A stretch of 64,000 bases of DNA from Bradyrhizobium betae (GCF_008932115.1 NZ_CP044543.1:620001-684000), one strand, 5' to 3'. Shown: positions 19,064-29,231, counted from the first letter of the stretch. The notes: generated by a model from the letters alone, not told the origin. Program-made: numbers and translations.

Positions 19064-20442
19064 CGCACAACCTCCCAGGTCGTCCCGTCCCTGGAGTCCT
19101 TGATCGCGACGCCCATCGCGGCGAGCAGATCGCGGATTCGGTCGGACTCTCCAAAATCCTTGCGGCCACGGGCCGCCGTCCGCTCCGAGAGCAGGCGCTC
19201 GACCTCCTTGGCATCGACGCCGCTGGCCTGCTGCTTGCGCCCTTCCCACTGCGCAGCGCTTTCGGACAGGAAGCCGAGCATCCGCAATGAACCCGCCAGC
19301 GCGGGTACGTCGCTGCTGCGCAGGCCGTGCAGCGCCGCGATCGCGAGCGGCGTGTTGAGGTCGTCGAGCAACGGATCGACCACGGACGCAGCCGGCTTGC
19401 CCGGCGCGACGTCGGCCGCGACGCGATACCAGTCGTCGAGCGTCTTGGCGCTCTCCTCCAGCGACTTCATGGTCCAGTCGATCGGCGAACGATAATGCGT
19501 CTTCAGCATGTTCAGGCGCAGCACCTCGCCCGGCCAATCCGCGAGCAACTCGTGGATCGTGATGAAGTTGCCGAGGCTCTTCGACATCTTCTCGCTCTCG
19601 ACCTGCAGGAAGCCATTGTGCATCCAGTAGTTTGCCATGCGCTCGCGGTGAAAGGCGCAGCAAGTCTGCGCGACCTCGTTCTCGTGATGCGGGAACACGA
19701 GATCGATGCCGCCGCCATGGATGTCGAAATGCTCGCCGAGATGCTTCCAGGCCATGGCCGAGCACTCGATGTGCCAGCCGGGACGGCCCTCGGCCTTGAT
19801 GCCGGCCGGCGACGGCCAGGACGGCTCGCCGGGCTTCGACGGCTTCCACAGCACGAAATCGGTGTTGTCCTTCTTGTAAGGCGCGACATCGACGCGGGCG
19901 CCGGCGATCATCTCGTCCAGCGAGCGATTGGACAGCGCGCCGTAACGCGGCAGGCCGGCATTGGCCGCGTTCATCGCCTGCGGCGAGAACAACACGTGGT
20001 CCTCGGCGGCATAGGCAAAGCCGCCCTTGACCAGCTTCTCGATGATCTCGCGCATCTCGCCGATATGCTCGGTCGCGCGCGGCTCGACGCTCGGCCGCAG
20101 CGCACCGAGGGCATCGACGTCGGCGTGAAACTGCTGTCCGGTCTGCTCGGTGACCTTGCGGATCGCCTCGTTCAGCGGCAGGCCGGGAAAATCGCGCGCG
20201 GCGCGGTCGTTGATCTTGTCGTCGACGTCGGTGATGTTGCGGACATATTTGACGTGCGCCTCGCCATAGAGATGGCGCAGCAGCCGAAACAGCACGTCGA
20301 ACACGATCACCGGCCGTGCATTGCCGATATGGGCGAAGTCATAGACGGTCGGTCCGCAGACATACATGCGGACGTCGTTGGCATCGAGCGGCACGAACGG
20401 CCGCTTCTCCTTCGTCAGCGTATCGTAGAGGCGCAATTCCAT
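19060..20442 (-). CDS. cysS: Cysteinyl-tRNA synthetase
   Basis: A 460-aa class I aminoacyl-tRNA synthetase charging tRNA-Cys. HIGH appears as HIGN in [11 protein letters not shown] near residue 38, and KMSKS is present as EKMSKSLGN near 268. The zinc-site cysteines and histidines are in [10 protein letters not shown] and in the GWHIECSAM / HHENEVAQ segments. The C-terminal helical domain is complete. It is first in a four-gene chain with the 37-aa peptide, GNAT and cimA; the two amino-acid genes have no obvious metabolic link apart from the shared transcript. Confidence 0.97.
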   Translation of the reverse strand: MELRLYDTLTKEKRPFVPLDANDVRMYVCGPTVYDFAHIGNARPVIVFDVLFRLLRHLYGEAHVKYVRNITDVDDKINDRAARDFPGLPLNEAIRKVTEQTGQQFHADVDALGALRPSVEPRATEHIGEMREIIEKLVKGGFAYAAEDHVLFSPQAMNAANAGLPRYGALSNRSLDEMIAGARVDVAPYKKDNTDFVLWKPSKPGEPSWPSPAGIKAEGRPGWHIECSAMAWKHLGEHFDIHGGGIDLVFPHHENEVAQTCCAFHRERMANYWMHNGFLQVESEKMSKSLGNFITIHELLADWPGEVLRLNMLKTHYRSPIDWTMKSLEESAKTLDDWYRVAADVAPGKPAASVVDPLLDDLNTPLAIAALHGLRSSDVPALAGSLRMLGFLSESAAQWEGRKQQASGVDAKEVERLLSERTAARGRKDFGESDRIRDLLAAMGVAIKDSRDGTTWEVVR

Positions 20443-20735
20443 ATGGATACCCGTCGGCTGTTGGCCGGGCGTCCAGTGCTCTCAATGGTTTTGAGAAAAG
20501 ACGGCTCCAGCCAGCGAATCGCTAGCTCGTAATCTCGCGGCAAATGGCGCAAATGACGAGGAGACCGTTCATGGCGGAACATATGGGCTATGAGGCGGCC
20601 CCGCGTCAAGAGTGCCGCGGAAATGCCGTTTTGTCTCCGCGCTTCCCCCTCGCCGGCCTTAATGGTTCATGATCCTTAACTATTTGCGCCCATTCTGGAA
20701 CTGGCAGTTCCTGCTTTTTTGCCTCCGGTGTTCTC

Positions 20736-21041
20736 ATGCGATCATTGCTCGCGCTCATTTCCTGCGCCTCCATCATTTCAGCATCCAGCGCTTTCGCCGA
20801 AACCCGCGTCTTCATTATTCCCAACCAGGCGGACGGCTACGGCGTCGATCATTGCTTGGCCAAGGGCGACAAATGCGGTGCACAGGTCGCACGGACCTAC
20901 TGCCAGTCACGGGATTTTGCCCAGGCATCGAGCTATCGCCGGATCGATCCCGACGAAATTACCGGCTCTGTCCCCAAAACCGGCGCAAACTGCTCGCATG
21001 GCCATTGCGACGAATATGTCGCAATCACCTGCCAGCGCTGA
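20736..21041 (+). CDS. Small secreted protein of unknown function
   Basis: A 101-aa protein with a clear Sec signal peptide (MRSLLALISCASIISASSAFA, cut before ETRV). The mature part of about 80 residues has six cysteines, in HCLAKGDKC, YCQS, NCSHGHC and ITCQR, suggesting disulphide bonding in the periplasm. No family is recognised, but similar short cysteine-containing exports are frequent in Bradyrhizobium. Upstream 20443-20735 is a 293-bp gap between the divergent cysS and this gene; a short antisense frame in it is not credible. Confidence 0.78.
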   Translation: MRSLLALISCASIISASSAFAETRVFIIPNQADGYGVDHCLAKGDKCGAQVARTYCQSRDFAQASSYRRIDPDEITGSVPKTGANCSHGHCDEYVAITCQR

Positions 21042-21171
21042 ATTCGCTCGGAACTGGCGTATCTTAGGCCCGGTCTTTGGCCCCGAAACGACGTGACGAT
21101 CCCGCGGGAAGCGGCTATGGGAGGGCGCGCTTCGGCCCTCCAATGTCACATGGGGCCGTGACCTCGCTAGA

Positions 21172-22362
21172 ATGGCGGATATGCCTGAATTTTTGTCTCT
21201 CTCCCGTGCCCGCTTGATCTCTGCCTGCACCGTGCTTCTGAGCACCGTCGTGCTCGCCACCGGCGCTTTCGCGCAGGCCGGCCCGCCCGGTCCGCCGCCT
21301 CAACCCGGCCAGAATGGGCTTGGCCCCAATCCGATGTGCGTGCGACTGGAAGGCCAGCTCGCCGCGCTCGATCGCGGGGGCGGCGGCGGTGATCCCGCGC
21401 GCGACGACCAGATCCGCCGCTACCAGGACTCCCAGGCCAAGCAGCAGGCCGAGCTCGACCGCGTCACCATGCAGGCCAAGCGCATGGGCTGCGATTCCTC
21501 CGGCTTCTTTTCGCTGTTCAACGGCCAGTCGGCGCAATGCGGTCCGGTCAACACCCAGATCCAGCAGATGCGCGCCAATCTGGACCAGATCACCGGCAAT
21601 CTCGAACGCCTGCGCGGCGGCGGCCCCGGCGGCTTCAGCCCGGAGCGCGACAGCCAGCGCCGCTCGGTGCTGGCGGCGCTGGCGCAGAACAATTGCGGTC
21701 CGCAATACGCCAACGCGGCGCAGTCGCAGGGCGGCAACTTCCTGAGCAATCTGTTCGGCGGCAACAATCCCAACAATCCGCAAGGCGGCCCGCCCTCCGA
21801 TCTCGGCCCGCAATCCGGCACCTACCGCACCGTGTGCGTGCGCACCTGCGACGGCGCCTATTTCCCGGTCTCGTTCGCCACCGTGCCGGCGCGCTTCCCC
21901 GACGACGAGAAGACCTGCAAGGCGCTGTGCCCGGCCGCGGAAGCCGTGCTCTACACCCACCGCAATCCCGGCGAAGACATGAACTCCGCGGTCTCCACCA
22001 GCGGCCAGCCCTACACGGCGCTGCCGACCGCGTTCAAATTCCGCAGCGAGTTCAACCCGTCCTGCTCCTGCAAGGCGGCGGGACAGACCTGGGCCGACGC
22101 CTTGAAATCGGCCGACGACAAGGCGGCAGCCGAGCAGCAGGGTGACATCATCGTCACCGAGGAGAGCGCCAAGAAGATGCAGCAGCAGCGGCTCGGCAAG
22201 GGCACGCCTGCGACGACCGCGAAGAAGGGCACGACCCCGGCGCCGACGACAGCGAACGCTCCGGCCGCAACGCCGCCGGCAGACACGGGCACGGCGACAT
22301 CGACCGAGAACAAGCCAATCCGCTCGGTGGGGCCAAGCTTCCTGCCGCAGCAGCAGAAGTAG
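21172..22362 (+). CDS. DUF2865 secreted protein
   Basis: A 396-aa exported protein. The N-terminal ~34 residues form a signal peptide ending GAFAQA. A helical, Gln-rich region (residues about 50-150) precedes the conserved core, recognisable as DUF2865: TYRTVCVRTCDGAYFPVS, DDEKTCKALCP and AEAVLYTHR. The C-terminal ~90 residues are Ala/Pro/Thr-rich and low in complexity. Cysteine pairs suggest a periplasmic, disulphide-bonded core. The biochemical function of the family is unknown. ATG at 21172 is chosen; an in-frame ATG at 21181 is also possible. Confidence 0.85.
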   Translation: MADMPEFLSLSRARLISACTVLLSTVVLATGAFAQAGPPGPPPQPGQNGLGPNPMCVRLEGQLAALDRGGGGGDPARDDQIRRYQDSQAKQQAELDRVTMQAKRMGCDSSGFFSLFNGQSAQCGPVNTQIQQMRANLDQITGNLERLRGGGPGGFSPERDSQRRSVLAALAQNNCGPQYANAAQSQGGNFLSNLFGGNNPNNPQGGPPSDLGPQSGTYRTVCVRTCDGAYFPVSFATVPARFPDDEKTCKALCPAAEAVLYTHRNPGEDMNSAVSTSGQPYTALPTAFKFRSEFNPSCSCKAAGQTWADALKSADDKAAAEQQGDIIVTEESAKKMQQQRLGKGTPATTAKKGTTPAPTTANAPAATPPADTGTATSTENKPIRSVGPSFLPQQQK

Positions 22363-22371
22363 GTTTTTGTT

Positions 22372-22522
22372 CCCTTCTCCCCTTGTGGGAGAAGGTGGCG
22401 CGGAGCGCCGGATGAGGGGTTCTGTCCGCGCTCACATGTCCAAATGAGTACGTGGATAGAACCCCTCACCCGAATGAGTTTGTTTCGACTGCGGTGCTGC
22501 CCTCTCCCGCAAGGGGCGAGGG
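22372..22522. repeat. Dispersed palindromic repeat, copy A
   Basis: It begins cccttctccccttgtgggag and continues through ggatgaggggt, an inverted match acccctcacccg, and a closing ccctctcccgcaagggg hairpin. The same elements in the same order occur at 58359-58558 (copy B). It fills the gap between the DUF2865 gene and the convergent nadE gene, so it may act as a transcription end. Confidence 0.85.
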
Positions 22523-22580
22523 CACAATAACGCCCATCTCGCTTGCGGGTGCGGAAGCGATAATCCGCAAAAGCCGGAGC

Positions 22581-24338
22581 CTACCCCTCGAACGCGTCGA
22601 TCGACGCCCTGCTGCCGCGCGAGACCAGCGTCTCGTCCGCCACCGGCAGCCCCTCGCCCTTGTCGCGAAAGCGATTGGTGATGGGATAGCGGCGGTCGCG
22701 GCCGAAATTCCGAGCCGTCACCTTCACGCCCGGCGCGGCCTGGCGGCGCTTGTATTCGGCGACGTTGAGGAGATGGTCGATGCGGGTCACCGTCTCGCGG
22801 TCGAAGCCGGCCGCGATGATCTGATCGAGCGGCTCCTCGCGTTCGATGAGACGCTGCAGGATGGCATCGAGCACTTCGTAAGGCGGCAGCGAGTCCTGGT
22901 CGCTCTGGTTCTCGCGCAGCTCCGCGCTCGGCGGGCGCGTGATGATGTCTGGCAGGATGACCTCGCCCGCAGGCCCGAGCGCGCCGTCCGGCTTCCAGGC
23001 ATTGCGCAAGCTTGCCAGCCGAAACACCTGCGTCTTGTAGATGTCCTTGATCGGATTGAAGCCACCGTTCATGTCGCCATAGAGCGTGGCGTAGCCGACC
23101 GACATTTCCGACTTGTTGCCTGTCGTGACCACCATCAGCCCGGTCTTGTTGGAGATCGCCATCAGCAGCGTGCCGCGGGTGCGGGCCTGCAGGTTCTCCT
23201 CAGTGATATCGGGCGGCAGGTTCTTGAAGATGCCGGACAAGATTGTCTCCAAGCCGGTCACGGCTTCGGCGATCGGCAGCACCTCGTAGCGGATGCCGAG
23301 ATGGCCGGCGAGCTCGCCGGCGTCGGCGATCGAATGTGCGGCGGTGTAGCGATAGGGCAGCATCACGCCGTGGACCTGGTCGGCGCCGAGCGCATCGACC
23401 GCGATCGCCGCGCAGAGCGCCGAATCGATGCCGCCGGAGATGCCGAGCAGCACGCCGGGAAAGCCGTTCTTGGCGACGTAGTCGCGCAGGCCCAGCACGC
23501 AGGCGGCGTAGTCGGCGTGGTCGCCCTCGGGCAGCTGCGCGATCGGCCCCGCGCAGCGCCAATCGTCGCCATGTCTGGTGAAACGCAGCGTCGTGGTCGT
23601 CTCTGCGAAAGCGGGCAATTGCGCGGCGAGCGAGAGATCGCCGTTGAGCGCGAAGGAGGCGCCGTCGAACACCAGCTCGTCCTGGCCGCAGACCTGGTTG
23701 AGATAGACCAGCGGCAACCCGCTCTCGGTGACGCGCGCCACCGCCACCGACAGGCGCACGTCGTTCTTATCGCGGGCGTATGGCGAGCCGTTCGGCACCA
23801 GGATGATCTCGGCGCCGGTCTCGGCCAGTGTCTCGACCACGTTCTCGTAGTCTTCGGACTCCTCCAGCCAGATGTCCTCGCAGATCGGCACGCCGATCCG
23901 CACGCCGCGCACGGTCACCGGGCCGGCCGCGGGCCCGCGCGAAAACAGCCGCTTCTCGTCGAACACGCCGTAATTCGGCAGATTGCACTTGAAGCGCAAG
24001 CTCGCGATACGGCCGCCGTCGAGCAGCGCGCAGGCATTGTAGAGCCTGCCGTCCTCGACCCACGGCGTGCCGACCAGCATCGCAGGCCCGCCGTCGGCGG
24101 TCTCGCGCGCGAGGCTCTCGATCGCGGCGCGACAGGCGGCCTGAAAGGCCGGCTTCTGCACCAGATCTTCCGGCGGATAGCCGGCGATGAACAATTCCGG
24201 AAACAGCACGAGATCGGCGCCGTCGGCGATCGCCTGCGCGCGCGCGGCCCGCACCTTGGCTGCATTGCCCTCGATGTCGCCCATGGTCGGGTTGAGCTGG
24301 GCGAGCGTGACCGCGAATGCGTTGAGACGTTCGGTCAT
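22581..24338 (-). CDS. nadE: Glutamine-dependent NAD+ synthase
   Basis: A 585-aa two-domain enzyme making NAD+ from nicotinate adenine dinucleotide. Residues about 1-265 are a nitrilase-type glutaminase: the Glu in LFPELFIAGYP, Lys in RFKCNLPNYG and Cys in GVPICEDIW form the catalytic triad. Residues about 290-550 are the synthase domain with the ATP-pyrophosphatase loop LLGISGGIDSALC. Length fits glutamine-using NadE rather than the short ammonia-only enzyme. Follows dgkA with 24 bp between them and probably shares its transcript. Confidence 0.97.
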   Translation of the reverse strand: MTERLNAFAVTLAQLNPTMGDIEGNAAKVRAARAQAIADGADLVLFPELFIAGYPPEDLVQKPAFQAACRAAIESLARETADGGPAMLVGTPWVEDGRLYNACALLDGGRIASLRFKCNLPNYGVFDEKRLFSRGPAAGPVTVRGVRIGVPICEDIWLEESEDYENVVETLAETGAEIILVPNGSPYARDKNDVRLSVAVARVTESGLPLVYLNQVCGQDELVFDGASFALNGDLSLAAQLPAFAETTTTLRFTRHGDDWRCAGPIAQLPEGDHADYAACVLGLRDYVAKNGFPGVLLGISGGIDSALCAAIAVDALGADQVHGVMLPYRYTAAHSIADAGELAGHLGIRYEVLPIAEAVTGLETILSGIFKNLPPDITEENLQARTRGTLLMAISNKTGLMVVTTGNKSEMSVGYATLYGDMNGGFNPIKDIYKTQVFRLASLRNAWKPDGALGPAGEVILPDIITRPPSAELRENQSDQDSLPPYEVLDAILQRLIEREEPLDQIIAAGFDRETVTRIDHLLNVAEYKRRQAAPGVKVTARNFGRDRRYPITNRFRDKGEGLPVADETLVSRGSRASIDAFEG

Positions 24339-24362
24339 GGCCGCCGCGCTCCGATCCCTTGG

Positions 24363-24716
24363 CTAGACGAAGCCCAATCGTTCGACGATGGCAAGGATCC
24401 AGAACGCGCCGGCCATCAGGAGGGCGACGCCGACCGCGGCGGAGCCCATGTCCTTGACCCGGCCGATCTGCTTGTCATGGTCCATGGTCAGGCGATCGGC
24501 GAGCTTCTCGATCGCCGTGTTGAGCAGCTCGACCACCAGCACGAACGCAACTGAACACACCAGCTCGACCGAGCGCGTCGCGGTCGCGCCGACGAACCAG
24601 GCGAGCGGCAGCGACAAGAGGAGCGCAACAACCTCCTCCCGGACGGCCTGCTCCGAGCGGAACGCAAAGGCAAGACCATTGCGGGAATTGATCGTGGCCT
24701 TCCAGATCCGCAGCAA
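24363..24716 (-). CDS. dgkA: Diacylglycerol kinase DgkA
   Basis: A 117-aa integral membrane kinase that recycles diacylglycerol to phosphatidic acid. Three hydrophobic helices are visible, and the active-site region is ELLNTAIEKLADRL followed by KQIGRVKDMGSAAV, the conserved Glu and Asn/Asp residues of the DgkA family. Length matches the usual ~120 aa. Lies 4 bp after the DAHP synthase stop and 24 bp before nadE, so the three form a tight minus-strand operon despite unrelated functions. Confidence 0.94.
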   Translation of the reverse strand: MLRIWKATINSRNGLAFAFRSEQAVREEVVALLLSLPLAWFVGATATRSVELVCSVAFVLVVELLNTAIEKLADRLTMDHDKQIGRVKDMGSAAVGVALLMAGAFWILAIVERLGFV

Positions 24717-24720
24717 GGTC

Positions 24721-26109
24721 CTAGAGCCCCGCTGCGACCGGCATCGGCCTCGCCTTACCCACGCGGTCCTGCTTGAGGAGCTCGGCGACCAGGAAAGCCA
24801 TGTCGATGGACTGCTCGGCGTTGAGCCTGGGATCGCAGACCGTGTGATAGCGGTCGTTGAGATCTTCGTCGGTGATGGCGCGGGCGCCGCCGATACACTC
24901 GGTGACGTCCTGGCCGGTCATCTCCAGATGCACGCCGCCGGCGTGGGTGCCTTCCGCCGCGTGGATGGTGAAGAACGACTTCACCTCGGACAAGACGCGG
25001 TCGAACGGCCGCGTCTTGTAGCCCGACGTGGAGGTGATGGTGTTGCCGTGCATGGGATCGCACGACCAGACCACGACCCTGCCCTCGCGCTTCACGGCGC
25101 GGATCAGGCCCGGCAGATGGTCGGCGACCTTGTCGGAGCCGAAGCGGTTGATCAGCGTCAGCCGGCCCGGCTCGTTGTCCGGGTTGAGCACGTCGATCAG
25201 CTTGAGCAGCTCGTCGGGCTTGAGCGACGGGCCGCACTTCAGGCCGATCGGGTTCTTGATGCCGCGGAAATATTCGACATGGCCATGGTCGAGCTGGCGG
25301 GTGCGGTCGCCGATCCAGATCATGTGGCCCGAGGTCGCGTACCAGTCGCCGGTGGTGGAATCGACGCGGGTCATGGCCTGCTCGTAGCCGAGCAGCAGCG
25401 CCTCGTGGCTGGTGTAGAAATCGGTGGCGCGCAGCTCCGGATGGCTCTCGAGGTCGAGGCCGCAGGCGCGCATGAAGTTGAGCGCGTCCGAGATGCGGTC
25501 GGCCAGCTCCTTGTAGCGGCGGGACTGCGGTGAGTCCTTCAGGAAGCCGAGCATCCACTCATGCACGCTGCCCAGATTGGCGTAGCCGCCGGTCGCAAAC
25601 GCGCGGAGCAGGTTCAGCGTCGCCGCCGACTGGCGATAGGCCATCAGCTGACGCTGCGGATCCGGCACGCGCGCTTCCTTGGTGAAGGCGATGTCGTTGA
25701 CGATGTCGCCGCGATAGCTCGGCAGCTCGACGCCGCCGATCTTCTCGGTCGGCGAGGAGCGCGGCTTGGCGAACTGGCCGGCGATGCGGCCGACCTTCAC
25801 CACCGGCACGGCGCCGGCATAGGTCAGCACCACCGCCATCTGCAGTAGCACGCGGAAGAAGTCGCGAATGTTGTTGGCGCCGTGCTCGGCAAAGCTCTCG
25901 GCGCAGTCGCCGCCCTGAAGCAGGAAGGCCTCGCCGGCCGCCACGCGCCCCAAGGCCTTCTTCAGATTGCGTGCCTCGCCCGCGAACACCAGCGGCGGAA
26001 AGGTCGCAAGCTGCGCCTCGACGTCGGCCAAAGCCTTGGCGTCGGGATAATCGGGCACCTGTAGCACCGGCTTGCTGCGCCAGGACTCGGGCGTCCACCG
26101 CTCGGACAT
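24721..26109 (-). CDS. Class II 3-deoxy-D-arabino-heptulosonate 7-phosphate synthase
   Basis: About 462 aa, condenses phosphoenolpyruvate and erythrose 4-phosphate, the first step of the shikimate pathway. This is the class II (plant/AroG-II) type: [25 protein letters not shown], the PEP/metal region [16 protein letters not shown], and a late [12 protein letters not shown] are all characteristic. Start: the frame extends to 26139, but the ATG at 26109 has GGAGAG seven bases upstream and is preferred. First gene of the DAHPS-dgkA-nadE unit. The 180-bp gap upstream holds its promoter; no leader peptide or attenuator was recognised. Confidence 0.95.
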   Translation of the reverse strand: MSERWTPESWRSKPVLQVPDYPDAKALADVEAQLATFPPLVFAGEARNLKKALGRVAAGEAFLLQGGDCAESFAEHGANNIRDFFRVLLQMAVVLTYAGAVPVVKVGRIAGQFAKPRSSPTEKIGGVELPSYRGDIVNDIAFTKEARVPDPQRQLMAYRQSAATLNLLRAFATGGYANLGSVHEWMLGFLKDSPQSRRYKELADRISDALNFMRACGLDLESHPELRATDFYTSHEALLLGYEQAMTRVDSTTGDWYATSGHMIWIGDRTRQLDHGHVEYFRGIKNPIGLKCGPSLKPDELLKLIDVLNPDNEPGRLTLINRFGSDKVADHLPGLIRAVKREGRVVVWSCDPMHGNTITSTSGYKTRPFDRVLSEVKSFFTIHAAEGTHAGGVHLEMTGQDVTECIGGARAITDEDLNDRYHTVCDPRLNAEQSIDMAFLVAELLKQDRVGKARPMPVAAGL

Positions 26110-26289
26110 CGCAATCTCTCCGTGAAGCAAAAAACACAACCTGATCTGTGGGTTGCGAGGGCCGCCTTATACACAGGCTGGCCCCGCCCCGCCAGTTGTA
26201 AATCCATTTCGCACTGCAAACCCTTGCGGGAAAAGCTGAATTCGCATTTGCTAGGGGCGTAGAAGAAACTGGCAGCACACCATCCCTCC

Positions 26290-27186
26290 ATGGACGCCGC
26301 ACCGGACGACGTTTTCATCGACGAGATCAGCTTCCCGGCGACCGACGGGTATGCGCTGACCGGCACCCTGTTCCTGCCGCGCGGCGCCAAGCGCCATGCC
26401 GTGCTGATCAATTCGGCCACCGCCGTCCCGCGAAAGATCTACCGCGGATTTGCCTCCTACCTTGCCCATCGCGGCTGCGCGGTCCTCACTTACGACTATC
26501 GCGGCATCGGCGACTCCCGCCAGCCGGCGATGGTCGGCTACAACCAGCCGAAATCGCTGGTCGGCTTCAAGGCCTCGATGTCGGACTGGGCCGCGCAGGA
26601 CGTCACCGCAGCGGTGCGCTGGATGCGCGAGCGCTACACCACCCTGCCCCTTGCCTATGTCGGCCATTCCTTCGGCGGCCAGGCGCTCGGGCTTATCGCG
26701 AACAACGCGGAAATATCGCGCGCCGCGTTCGTGGCCTCGCAGGCCGCGACCTGGCGGCTGATGACGTCGCCGGAGAAATACCGCATCTTCGCCTTCATGA
26801 ATTTCATCGGTGTGCCGCTGGTCCACGCGCTCGGCTACGCGCCGGGCTGGGCCGGGATCGGCGAGGACTTGCCCAAGGGCGTCTTCCTGGAATGGGCCGA
26901 CTGGGTCTCGAGCCCGCGCTATCTCTTCGATTCAAAGCTGCCCGCGCTTGAGAATTTCGCGAAGTTCAAGGGCGAGCTGCGCGCGCTGTGCTTCTCCGAC
27001 GATCCCTGGGCGACGCGGCCTGCGGTCGAACTCCTCACCGGCGGCTTCAGCGCGATCAAGCCGGAGGTATTGACGGTGAAGCCGTCCGACGTCGGCGCCC
27101 AGGCGATCGGCCATTTCGGCTTCTTCCGCCCCGAGCACCGCGACACGTTGTGGCGCGGCGTGGCGGAATGGATCCAGGGGGAGTGA
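26290..27186 (+). CDS. Alpha/beta hydrolase
   Basis: A 298-aa alpha/beta hydrolase. The nucleophile elbow is GHSFGG with serine near residue 127, the oxyanion region lies in the N-terminal LINSATAVPR, and the last part GAQAIGHFGFFRPEH supplies the likely catalytic histidine. It resembles the COG4757/YbgC-adjacent group of putative esterases with a YDYRGIGDS strand-loop. No signal peptide; cytoplasmic. Substrate unknown. Its stop lies 3 bp from the stop of the convergent histidine kinase gene. Confidence 0.87.
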   Translation: MDAAPDDVFIDEISFPATDGYALTGTLFLPRGAKRHAVLINSATAVPRKIYRGFASYLAHRGCAVLTYDYRGIGDSRQPAMVGYNQPKSLVGFKASMSDWAAQDVTAAVRWMRERYTTLPLAYVGHSFGGQALGLIANNAEISRAAFVASQAATWRLMTSPEKYRIFAFMNFIGVPLVHALGYAPGWAGIGEDLPKGVFLEWADWVSSPRYLFDSKLPALENFAKFKGELRALCFSDDPWATRPAVELLTGGFSAIKPEVLTVKPSDVGAQAIGHFGFFRPEHRDTLWRGVAEWIQGE

Positions 27187-27189
27187 GAG

Positions 27190-28500
27190 TCAGGCGATTG
27201 CCGCTGGCAGCTTGATGACGATCCGCAATCCGGTTCGCTCACCCTCCGTGATGTTCACGGCGTCGATCGACCCTCCGAGACGTTCGACGATCCGCTTGAC
27301 GATCGAGAGGCCGAGACCGACACCCTCACCTTCCGGCCGCTGCCCACGGAAGAACGGCTCGAAGATCCGGTCGATCTCGTCGGGCGGCACGCCCGGTCCA
27401 TTGTCCTCGATCTGAAGCACGGCCATCGCGCCGTCCCGGTAAATCGCCACATCGATCCTGCCACCCTGCGGCGTGAAACGGAGCGCGTTGTCGATGAGAT
27501 TGCGGATCATGGCCGCGAGCATGACGGGCTCTCCGCGCACCGGAACGGACTCGGCCCGTTCGAAGCCGAGATCGACGCCGCGGCTGATCGCCTCCTGCAG
27601 GAGATCGGCGATGACCCCTCTCGCTGCACGATCGAGCTCCACCACATCCCATTGCACGCGTTCGGCAGGTGCAGCGTCGTGCCGCGCCAGTGCAAGCAAC
27701 TGCTCCAGAAGGTGCTTGCTGCGGCGCATGCCCTGTCGAAGCGACGCTAGGCGCTCGCGCGCGGCCGGCGGCAATTCGACCTGGTCGAGATTTTCGGCTT
27801 GCAGGCTCATCGCCGTCAGCGGCGTGCGCAGTTCGTGCGCGGCGTCCGCGATGAACCGCCGCTGCTGCCCGATCATCTCGTGCATGCGCTGCAATAGCCC
27901 GTTGATCGAGGATACGAACGGCTTCAGTTCGCCTGGAAGGTCGCGGAGCGGCAAGGCCGTCATGTCGTCAGCGCGCCGGACGTCGAGCTCGTGCGCCAAC
28001 CGGACCATGGGTCGAAGCGATCCGGCGATGACGAAGGCGATCACCAGCATCAGGCAAGGGATCAACGCCGCGATCGGAAGCACGGTGCGCAGCGCCATGT
28101 CACTTGCGATCTCATCCCTCACCCCCGTGCTCTGCGCCACCGCGAACCGGCTGCCGTCGGACCGCGTCTTCAGCACCACCCGGACCGGCTTTCCCTTCCG
28201 CGTCGCATCGCGCATTCCGTCCTGGAGCCGCCACAGCTGGCGGTCCTCGGGTGTGCCCTGCGGCGTCTGTCCCAATTCCATCAACCAGACTTCGGAGGCC
28301 TCATCGACCCCGTGGAGGTCCTGACCTCCCGTGAAGCCACCGCTCTGAACGAGGCCCGCGATCTGGATCAGCACGGAGTCCTGCGTCTCGATGGCTTCGT
28401 CAGCCGCCCACCGGTGCGCAAACACGCCTCCGATGAGGCCCGTGAGCAGGACAATCGTCGTCAAGCTGATGAACAGCCGGCCGCGCAGCGAGTTGATCAT
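27190..28500 (-). CDS. Two-component sensor histidine kinase (DUF347 locus)
   Basis: About 436 aa. Two membrane helices (residues about 9-30, and the LPIAALIPCLMLVIAFVI segment near 140) flank a ~110-aa periplasmic sensor, followed by HAMP, a HisKA domain with the phospho-accepting histidine in DAAHELRTPL, and a HATPase with DNALRFTP, EDNGPGVPP and VGLGLSI boxes. QseC/PmrB-like architecture. The ATG at 28500 overlaps the response-regulator stop as ATGA, which decides the start over 28521. It probably senses an envelope signal and phosphorylates the regulator upstream. Confidence 0.94.
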   Translation of the reverse strand: MINSLRGRLFISLTTIVLLTGLIGGVFAHRWAADEAIETQDSVLIQIAGLVQSGGFTGGQDLHGVDEASEVWLMELGQTPQGTPEDRQLWRLQDGMRDATRKGKPVRVVLKTRSDGSRFAVAQSTGVRDEIASDMALRTVLPIAALIPCLMLVIAFVIAGSLRPMVRLAHELDVRRADDMTALPLRDLPGELKPFVSSINGLLQRMHEMIGQQRRFIADAAHELRTPLTAMSLQAENLDQVELPPAARERLASLRQGMRRSKHLLEQLLALARHDAAPAERVQWDVVELDRAARGVIADLLQEAISRGVDLGFERAESVPVRGEPVMLAAMIRNLIDNALRFTPQGGRIDVAIYRDGAMAVLQIEDNGPGVPPDEIDRIFEPFFRGQRPEGEGVGLGLSIVKRIVERLGGSIDAVNITEGERTGLRIVIKLPAAIA

Positions 28501-29159
28501 GGCGCGCGATCCACCATCCATCCCATCCCGCGCACGTTACGGATCGCCTCGTTGCCGAGCTTCCTTCGGATGGTGTGGATCAGGAATTCGACCGCATTGC
28601 TTTCGACCTCCTCGTTCCAGCCGTAGAGCTGCCGCTCGAGCTCGCTCCGCGACAGGATGGTGCCGGGCCTGGTCAGCAAGGCCTGAAGCAGCGCGAACTC
28701 GCGCGCGGTCAGGAGCGCGGTTTGACCACACAGCGACGCCTCTCGGGTCGCAGGATCGAGCGTGAGCTTGCCATTGCCAAGCACGGCGCTCGCGCCACTG
28801 CCCTCGCGGCGCAGCACCGCCCGCATGCGCGCCAGCAGTTCGCGGATCTCGAACGGCTTGACCAGATAATCGTCGGCACCGAGATCGAGGCCTTCGACCC
28901 TGTGGTCGACGCCGTCCCGCGCGGTGACGATGATGACGGGGCACTTGCAGCCATTCGCACGCAACTGCCGCAGGACATCGCGGCCATCCGCGTTCGGCAG
29001 CCCGAGATCGAGCAGCAGCACCTCGTAAGTCTCGCTCGCGGCAGCAAGCAGTGCGGTTTCGCCGTCCCTGACCCAGTCGACGGCATAGGCGGCATCTTTC
29101 AACGCCTGCTCGACGGCGGCGCCGACCATCCTGTCGTCCTCGATCAACAAAACCCGCAA
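28497..29159 (-). CDS. OmpR-family response regulator (DUF347 locus)
   Basis: About 220 aa: receiver domain with acidic pocket LLIEDD, phospho-acceptor Asp in LLLDLGLP and Lys in DDYLVKPF, then a winged-helix OmpR/PhoB DNA-binding domain (LTAREFALLQ, VEFLIHTIRRKLG). An ATG at 29204 is in frame, but a TTG at 29159 starts the protein at RVLLIEDD as is usual for the family, has GAGG six bases upstream, and leaves room for the operator repeats at 29212-29231. QseB/PmrA-like. Translationally coupled to the kinase gene. Confidence 0.92.
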   Translation of the reverse strand: MRVLLIEDDRMVGAAVEQALKDAAYAVDWVRDGETALLAAASETYEVLLLDLGLPNADGRDVLRQLRANGCKCPVIIVTARDGVDHRVEGLDLGADDYLVKPFEIRELLARMRAVLRREGSGASAVLGNGKLTLDPATREASLCGQTALLTAREFALLQALLTRPGTILSRSELERQLYGWNEEVESNAVEFLIHTIRRKLGNEAIRNVRGMGWMVDRAP

Positions 29160-29211
29160 AACGCGATCCTCGCACCCGCCGGGCCATCCGGCCGTCAAAA
29201 TCATGCCGATT

Positions 29212-29231
29212 CCGACTTAGCGCAGAGTTAG
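29212..29231 (-). promoter_or_regulatory. Response-regulator-like direct repeats, regulator side
   Basis: On the minus strand two repeats, CTAACTC (from 29231) and CTAAGTCGG (from 29220), start exactly 11 bases apart. This spacing is standard for dimers of OmpR/PhoB-type regulators. They lie just upstream of the regulator-kinase genes, suggesting autoregulation. Confidence 0.6.

Noticed and set aside
20606..20824. Antisense 72-aa frame facing cysS
   Set aside because: It overlaps the start of the secreted protein gene at 20736 on the other strand, has no ribosome site and no recognisable features.
22452..24554. 700-aa plus-strand frame opposite nadE
   Set aside because: A shadow of the fully conserved NadE protein on the other strand, and it starts inside the dispersed repeat.
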